DNA of 12,445 nt from Sedimenticola sp. (GTDB taxonomy: Bacteria > Pseudomonadota > Gammaproteobacteria > Chromatiales > Chromatiaceae), in NCBI GenBank assembly GCA_027023915.1, contig JALVUB010000028.1:1-12445 (forward strand), written 5' to 3'. Both the position numbers and the translations under genes were made by a program. Of this stretch, positions 8,564 to 12,445 are shown piece by piece (the stretch's first letter is position 1; each line of letters starts with the position of its first letter). The notes beneath the pieces were generated by a model. The model made no database searches. It was not told the origin of the DNA and was given only the letters and a program-made list of their open reading frames with translations.

Positions 8564-9241
8564 TTATTTCGGCATCACCTGAAGCAGTTCCAGATCGAAC
8601 ACCAGGGCCTCGTTGGGACCGATAAGGTCGCCAGCGCCCTTTTCGCCATAGGCCAGCTCCGGGGGAATGAAAACTTTCCAGTGTGAGCCTTCTTGCATCC
8701 GGGTGAGCGCCTCGGAAAAGCCCTTGATGACACCACGAAGTCCGAACACGGCGGGCTGACCGCGATCGCGGGAGCTGTCAAACTTGCGACCGTCGATGGT
8801 CCGCCCCACATAGTGAACCTTGACCTTGTCATCCAGCGTAGGCCGTTTTCCCTTACCCTCCTTCAGCACCTGATACTGGACCCCGCTGGGCAACACCTGA
8901 ATGCCCGGCTTTTTGGCGTTGTCCGCAAGAAAACGCTTTGAGCGTTCCAAGGCCGCCCTGGCCTGGCGCTTTTTCTCCTTTCGCAAGCGCTCGGCCCTCT
9001 CCTTGAGCACCTGGCTCATCTGATCGTCGCCGAGCTGCAACGGCTTGCCGTTGAGGACATCGGCCACTGCGGCGCCGAAAGCGGTGCCGTCCAGTTTGCC
9101 GATGCCATTGGCCTTGAGCATGCGCGCCATGCGCACTCCCAGGGTATAACTGTATCGTTGGTCAAAGGTTTTCAACTCAGCAGCCGCCGCGCTCTGAAAA
9201 ACCAGACCGCCAGCCAGCAACGCCAACAGGCTTTTCTTCAT
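8564..9241 (-). CDS. FKBP-type peptidyl-prolyl isomerase, Mip/FklB-like, exported
   Basis: 225 residues. FKBP enzymes speed cis-trans isomerisation at proline bonds and act as folding helpers. Order: Sec signal peptide (1-21, MKKSLLALLAGG...SAAAA, cut before Glu22), N-terminal dimerisation domain (about 25-75) leading into a long, charged helix (about 75-108, ERAERLRKEKKRQARAALER), then the FKBP domain (about 120-225) with VHYVGRTIDGRKFDSS, PPELAYGEKGAG and LVFDLELL. This is the Mip/FkpA/FklB plan, and the signal predicts a periplasmic location. Oddity: the tryptophan at the base of the FKBP pocket (usually VI-x-GW-x-EAL) is Phe175 here (VIKGFSEAL). A very strong Shine-Dalgarno (GGAGGAGGAA) abuts the ATG. 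It lies 37 nt behind nadC and is probably in the same transcript. Confidence 0.95.
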   Translation of the reverse strand: MKKSLLALLAGGLVFQSAAAAELKTFDQRYSYTLGVRMARMLKANGIGKLDGTAFGAAVADVLNGKPLQLGDDQMSQVLKERAERLRKEKKRQARAALERSKRFLADNAKKPGIQVLPSGVQYQVLKEGKGKRPTLDDKVKVHYVGRTIDGRKFDSSRDRGQPAVFGLRGVIKGFSEALTRMQEGSHWKVFIPPELAYGEKGAGDLIGPNEALVFDLELLQVMPK

Positions 9242-9266
9242 TTCCTCCTCCAGAAGTTCTTGGCCG

Positions 9267-9282
9267 GTGAAGGAGCCTTCAC
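9267..9282. other. Intercistronic palindrome over the nadC stop codon
   Basis: GTGAAGG-AG-CCTTCAC is a perfect 7-bp dyad with a 2-nt centre, so an RNA hairpin would need to lose a base pair or two in its loop. It covers the nadC stop codon (9279-9281), 26 nt before the FKBP start. No T-run follows on either strand, so it is not a standard terminator. It may affect mRNA processing or coupling between the two genes, or be chance. Confidence 0.4.
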
Positions 9283-10118
9283 TCCTCTTTCAGCCGCAGG
9301 GAAAAGTCGATGCTGCGCACGTTTTTGGTGAGCGCACCCACGGAGATATCGTCCACCCCGGTCTGGGCGATGCGTCGCACCCGGTCCAGATCCACACCGC
9401 CGGAGGCCTCCAGTCTGGCACGCCCGGCGTTGAGTTCCACCGCCCGCCGTAGCATGGGGATGTCGAAATTGTCCAGCAGGATGCGTTTGGCGCCTGCGGC
9501 CAAGGCCTCTTCAAGCTCCTCGAGATTTTCCACCTCGATCTCCACCTCCACCTTTTCCGCAAGCCGGCGCGCGCGTTCCAGCACGGCGGCAATGGAGCCG
9601 GCGGCCAGAATGTGGTTCTCCTTGATGAGAATGGCGTCGTACAGCCCCATGCGGTGGTTGTGTCCACCACCACAGATGACCGCGTATTTCTGCGCCCGGC
9701 GCAGTCCCGGCAAGGTCTTGCGGGTATCGAGAATGCGGGCGCTGGTGCCTTCCACCGCGCGCACATAAGCCGCGGTGGTGGTGGCTACCCCCGAAAGCAT
9801 CTGCAAAAAATTGAGCGCCGTCCGCTCGGCGGTGAGGATGGAGGCAGCGGGTCCACGAAGGGTGCAGACGGTGCTGTCGGGCTCCATCAGGTCGCCATCC
9901 CGCTGCTGCCATTCCAGGGTCACCTGAGAGTCAACCTGGCGAAAGGTCTCTTCGAACCAGATCCTGCCGGCGAGAACCGCCTCATCCCGGCAGATCACCC
10001 GGGCCACGGCATTGACATCGGTCGGCAGCAGTTCGGCGGTGAGATCCCCTTCCCCCACGTCTTCGGCAAGGGCCTTTGCGACATCGCCACGAACGGTTTC
10101 CAGTGGAGGAAGGATCAT
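9279..10118 (-). CDS. nadC: Nicotinate-nucleotide pyrophosphorylase (carboxylating), quinolinate phosphoribosyltransferase
   Basis: 279 residues, normal length. NadC joins quinolinate with PRPP, releasing CO2 and pyrophosphate, to give nicotinate mononucleotide: the last step of the de novo branch before NAD synthesis proper. Seen: the N-terminal EDVGEGDLTAELLP segment (19-32), AERTALNFLQMLSG (97-110) with the quinolinate-binding Arg99, DTRKTLPGLR (131-140), GGGHNHRMGLYD (150-161), LIKENHI (164-170), then LLDNF and EASGG for the phosphate site. All expected active-site motifs are intact. The ATG at 10118 overlaps the stop of the DUF1631 gene as ATGA, so translation is probably coupled. nadA and nadB are not in the window. 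The FKBP gene follows at 37 nt. Confidence 0.97.
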   Translation of the reverse strand: MILPPLETVRGDVAKALAEDVGEGDLTAELLPTDVNAVARVICRDEAVLAGRIWFEETFRQVDSQVTLEWQQRDGDLMEPDSTVCTLRGPAASILTAERTALNFLQMLSGVATTTAAYVRAVEGTSARILDTRKTLPGLRRAQKYAVICGGGHNHRMGLYDAILIKENHILAAGSIAAVLERARRLAEKVEVEIEVENLEELEEALAAGAKRILLDNFDIPMLRRAVELNAGRARLEASGGVDLDRVRRIAQTGVDDISVGALTKNVRSIDFSLRLKEE

Positions 10119-12292
10119 GCAAGTTGGAGTTGGGGGCTGGCTCCGCCCGAGCGGGGATCTATCAGTCTATGCAGATGGTCTAGTGCGCGTTCCATGAAAG
10201 GTCTGTCGATCTGTTCAAGTACCATGGCGCGGCCCCGACGAAAGAGCTCGGCAAGGTCACCGCTGGTGTGTTCCGCCACTTTGCGTCCCCGAGTATCCAC
10301 AAAAAGATAGATGTCGGCAAGATCACTGCGCCATGCCAGTTTGCCTCTGCGCTCACCTCCGTCCGGCGTCTCCCAGCGAACCCACACCCCTTCCACCAGC
10401 TGTTTCACCAGCCGGTCATGGGCATCCGCCATTCTGTTTGGACAGCCTTTCATCACCGGAGCGCTGAGTGGCTTTGTCTGTTGTTCCATCCCGCTTTCGG
10501 TTTCCGCCACTAGGTTCGTCTTGTACTTGTAGCTTTCCAGCTCTTCCAGCAACTGGTCCGACTTGCGAGAATCGTAGGCGATGCAGGAAAAACCACGCCG
10601 AAGCTTTTCGAGGGCTTCATCAAAAGCCCGTCCCAACCGGACCGCGTCACCCCGCCCCACCAAAGTCAGCACCCGCACCACATCCCGGGCTTCGCGCCAG
10701 GCGTCGCTCTCCTCGCCCTCGCGCAGCAGCACCAGGGTCAGTACGTCGCGCCAGGCGTCTTCCAAAATGGCGCGCACCACGTCGGGCACGGCTTGCGCCA
10801 GGGGCTCATGCAACACCTCGGCCACCCGCTTCCGCGCAAGGGTGAGCTGTTCCCTGCCACGCGCCACCTGGGCCACTCTCTCTTCCGTCACCCTGGCGCC
10901 ACGCTCCTGTCGGGCGAGAAAGGCCTCGAACCGCCGGTTCATCCGTTCAAAAAGTCCCCTGTCAACCTGTTTTTCGGTCGCCACGGTTTCAACCACACAA
11001 CGAATCATACCGTACACACAATCTTCCCCTCCGCCTTCCCGGGGAACCCAGCGAACCGCTGCGCGGAACAGGTTGTTGAGCAAACGTCGCGCCGGATGAC
11101 GTTGATCGGCAAAGAAGGTTTTGTCGCCAATGGCCACCTTGAACATGGGAACCTGCAAGCGCACGAGCTGCACTTTCATGGAATTGGGAATGAGGTTGTC
11201 TTCCAGCACGAAATCGAACAGGAGGGTCATCACATCGAAAATCCGCTGGTCGAGACGATTCAACCGTAGTGACCGGTTTTTCATCTCTTGCTGCAACCGG
11301 CTGGCCACTTCCTGCTTCCATTGATGCCGTCTTGCCTTCACCTCGTCCAGGGTTTCCTCCCGGGCAGTCGTCGCCGTACCGACTTCAAGCGCCTGAACGA
11401 CCTCCACCAACATTTCAGTTGACATCACCTGTCCGGAAACGGGGGCGGCACCCACATCCAAAGCGACCATTCCCAAACGGTCACGGGTGGCGGCATCGAT
11501 CCGACCCACCATTTTTATCATCGAGAAGAAGGCCGTCTCCTCACGCCGTGACGCCACCTGCCGGCGTGGCTGCGTCGGGGCCCGGGCGGGACTCTTGCCG
11601 ACAGCCCGCAACTGCACGGGCATCTCCATGGGTTCGACGCCGGCCTTGCGCAAGGTTTCTATCAGAGGAGGGTGAAGATCGCCCAGATGAGCAATCACCT
11701 CCTTCAGCAACACTTCATAGAAGAGCAACCGGGTGCGCGCGCTTCCCGGCCAGCTTACCAGCGCCATGCGGAGACAACCGGCAATCACCTGGGGAGAGAG
11801 CGGGGCGCCTTCCCGCGGCAGGTTCTTGGGGTGAACCACCGCCTCCAGGTAGGCGGCCATTTTCAAATGGGTGGCTTGCAACATGCTGGAGGCACGGTGG
11901 GCGATCCGCAACACCACGAGATCCTCCTCCAGCTTTTCCTTTCTTACCAGTTCCAGGGAATCGGCCACTGCGGGCGAAGTGAAACCGTGAATGAACTCTT
12001 CAAGATAAACCTCGTAGTGAAGAAAAAAGGTCTCCACCGATTTGAGCATATTGGCGCGGAACAGCGCCTGCACCTCCCGGCCCTGCTTTTGAAGCGTCCT
12101 GGCGGCGTCAAGGTACTCCTGGCGGACCCGGCAGCTCTGCTCTTGATCCGCTGCGCTGTAGAAAGCCTCCTCCAGCACCCGCAGATAATGCGCCATGCGC
12201 TCGTCCAGCCAACGACCGGTCTGTTGGCGGAAAGCCACCGCCAACAGATGAAGCCGGCTGCGCGTCAACATGGATTTGTAGGACTTTCTCAT
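10115..12292 (-). CDS. DUF1631 family protein with PilZ-like C-terminus
   Basis: About 725 residues, mostly alpha-helical and charged, with no signal peptide or membrane segment; probably cytosolic. The best-conserved core is around 345-415 (LRLNRLDQRIFDVMTLLFDF, then RLQVPMFKVAIGDKTFF and HPARRLLNNL), which I recognise as typical of the DUF1631 family. The last 100 residues (LVEGVWVRW...GKLAWRSDLADIYLFVDTRG) look like a small PilZ-like beta barrel, but the usual c-di-GMP motif (RxxxR plus D/NxSxxG) is not evident. The function of the family is not established to my knowledge. The start is uncertain: ATG at 12292, or a TTG two codons earlier (12298); neither has a good Shine-Dalgarno, and an in-frame stop at 12331-12329 rules out anything longer. 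It overlaps nadC by 4 nt (ATGA). Three perfect hairpins lie just upstream. Confidence 0.9.
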   Translation of the reverse strand: MRKSYKSMLTRSRLHLLAVAFRQQTGRWLDERMAHYLRVLEEAFYSAADQEQSCRVRQEYLDAARTLQKQGREVQALFRANMLKSVETFFLHYEVYLEEFIHGFTSPAVADSLELVRKEKLEEDLVVLRIAHRASSMLQATHLKMAAYLEAVVHPKNLPREGAPLSPQVIAGCLRMALVSWPGSARTRLLFYEVLLKEVIAHLGDLHPPLIETLRKAGVEPMEMPVQLRAVGKSPARAPTQPRRQVASRREETAFFSMIKMVGRIDAATRDRLGMVALDVGAAPVSGQVMSTEMLVEVVQALEVGTATTAREETLDEVKARRHQWKQEVASRLQQEMKNRSLRLNRLDQRIFDVMTLLFDFVLEDNLIPNSMKVQLVRLQVPMFKVAIGDKTFFADQRHPARRLLNNLFRAAVRWVPREGGGEDCVYGMIRCVVETVATEKQVDRGLFERMNRRFEAFLARQERGARVTEERVAQVARGREQLTLARKRVAEVLHEPLAQAVPDVVRAILEDAWRDVLTLVLLREGEESDAWREARDVVRVLTLVGRGDAVRLGRAFDEALEKLRRGFSCIAYDSRKSDQLLEELESYKYKTNLVAETESGMEQQTKPLSAPVMKGCPNRMADAHDRLVKQLVEGVWVRWETPDGGERRGKLAWRSDLADIYLFVDTRGRKVAEHTSGDLAELFRRGRAMVLEQIDRPFMERALDHLHRLIDPRSGGASPQLQLA

Positions 12293-12316
12293 CTTCAAGT
12301 GCTTTTGGTAAGGGAA

Positions 12317-12418
12317 GGTCTGAAAAATTCAGGCCTTCTTCCGGCACACGGATGTGCCGGCAAAATCAATGGCACCAAGCCATTGATTTTGGAGCAAGCC
12401 GCAAACCGCGTTTGCGGC
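12317..12418. repeat. Tandem array of hairpins upstream of the DUF1631 gene
   Basis: The non-coding stretch from 12299 to the window edge holds four dyads in a row. 12317-12335: GGTCTG and CAGGCC with a 7-nt loop and one G-T pair. 12341-12360: CCGGCACA-CGGA-TGTGCCGG, perfect. 12361-12391: 13-bp perfect arms (CAAAATCAATGGC and its complement) around ACCAA. 12398-12418: GCCGCAAA-CCGCG-TTTGCGGC, perfect. The gaps are 5, 0 and 6 nt. The stems differ in sequence and base content, so this is not a simple tandem repeat. There is no clean T-run for termination and no clear promoter. It could be a multi-hairpin intergenic repeat, a structured leader, or a small RNA; I cannot name a family. It continues close to the window edge. 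Confidence 0.75.
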
Positions 12419-12445
12419 GCGGCGAGCGCTGATAAAGCCATGGAA

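Noticed and set aside
12295..12441. A 48-codon minus-strand frame (ATG at 12441) ending in TGA over the TTG of the DUF1631 gene, and a second open frame running in from the right edge to the stop at 12331-12329.
   Set aside because: Both consist almost wholly of the hairpin array, so the frames are open by virtue of the palindromes. No Shine-Dalgarno is evident, and the products resemble no protein I know.

Overview
This window is chromosomal, GC-rich DNA packed with bacterial housekeeping genes. The protein set (BamD lipoprotein, RluD, PgeF, ClpB, NadC, a Mip/FklB-like FKBP, a DUF1631 protein) and the gene order bamD <-> rluD-pgeF...clpB, which is that of enteric and other gammaproteobacteria, point to a gammaproteobacterium. 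The GC content, the DUF1631-nadC pair, the CysL-type LysR regulator and the palindromic intergenic repeats suggest a free-living or symbiotic sulfur-oxidiser of the Chromatiales type. That finer placement rests on memory and is only moderately supported.

Layout, left to right. (1) Positions 1-1163, minus strand: a LysR regulator followed, one base after its stop, by the start of a small uncharacterised protein cut by the window edge. lysR has its own -10 box and a perfect 7+7 bp dyad just upstream. (2) 1247-3940, minus: clpB, with a rho-independent terminator at its 3' end, a clear heat-shock (sigma-32) promoter at its 5' end and a conserved internal GTG start for the short ClpB form. (3) 3993-4658, minus: a nitroreductase-family flavoprotein. 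(4) 4682-4889: a non-coding nest of inverted repeats (REP/MITE-like). (5) 4892-7647, minus: a compact probable operon rluD-pgeF-(double-ACT, GcvR-like)-def. (6) 7689-8538, plus: bamD with its own -10 box, divergent from rluD. (7) 8564-12292, minus: DUF1631 gene-nadC-FKBP peptidyl-prolyl isomerase, with an ATGA overlap between the first two. (8) 12317-12418: three perfect hairpins and one weaker one in tandem, upstream of the DUF1631 gene.

Functionally the genes cover outer-membrane assembly (BamD), periplasmic or surface protein folding (FKBP), cytosolic disaggregation (ClpB), ribosome maturation (RluD), N-terminal processing of new proteins (Def), cell-wall precursor proofreading (PgeF) and NAD synthesis (NadC). 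I found no defence system, prophage, CRISPR array, RNA gene or transposase. The points most worth a second look are the two repeat structures, the three genes inserted between pgeF and clpB compared with enteric genomes, and the overlapped DUF1631-nadC pair.
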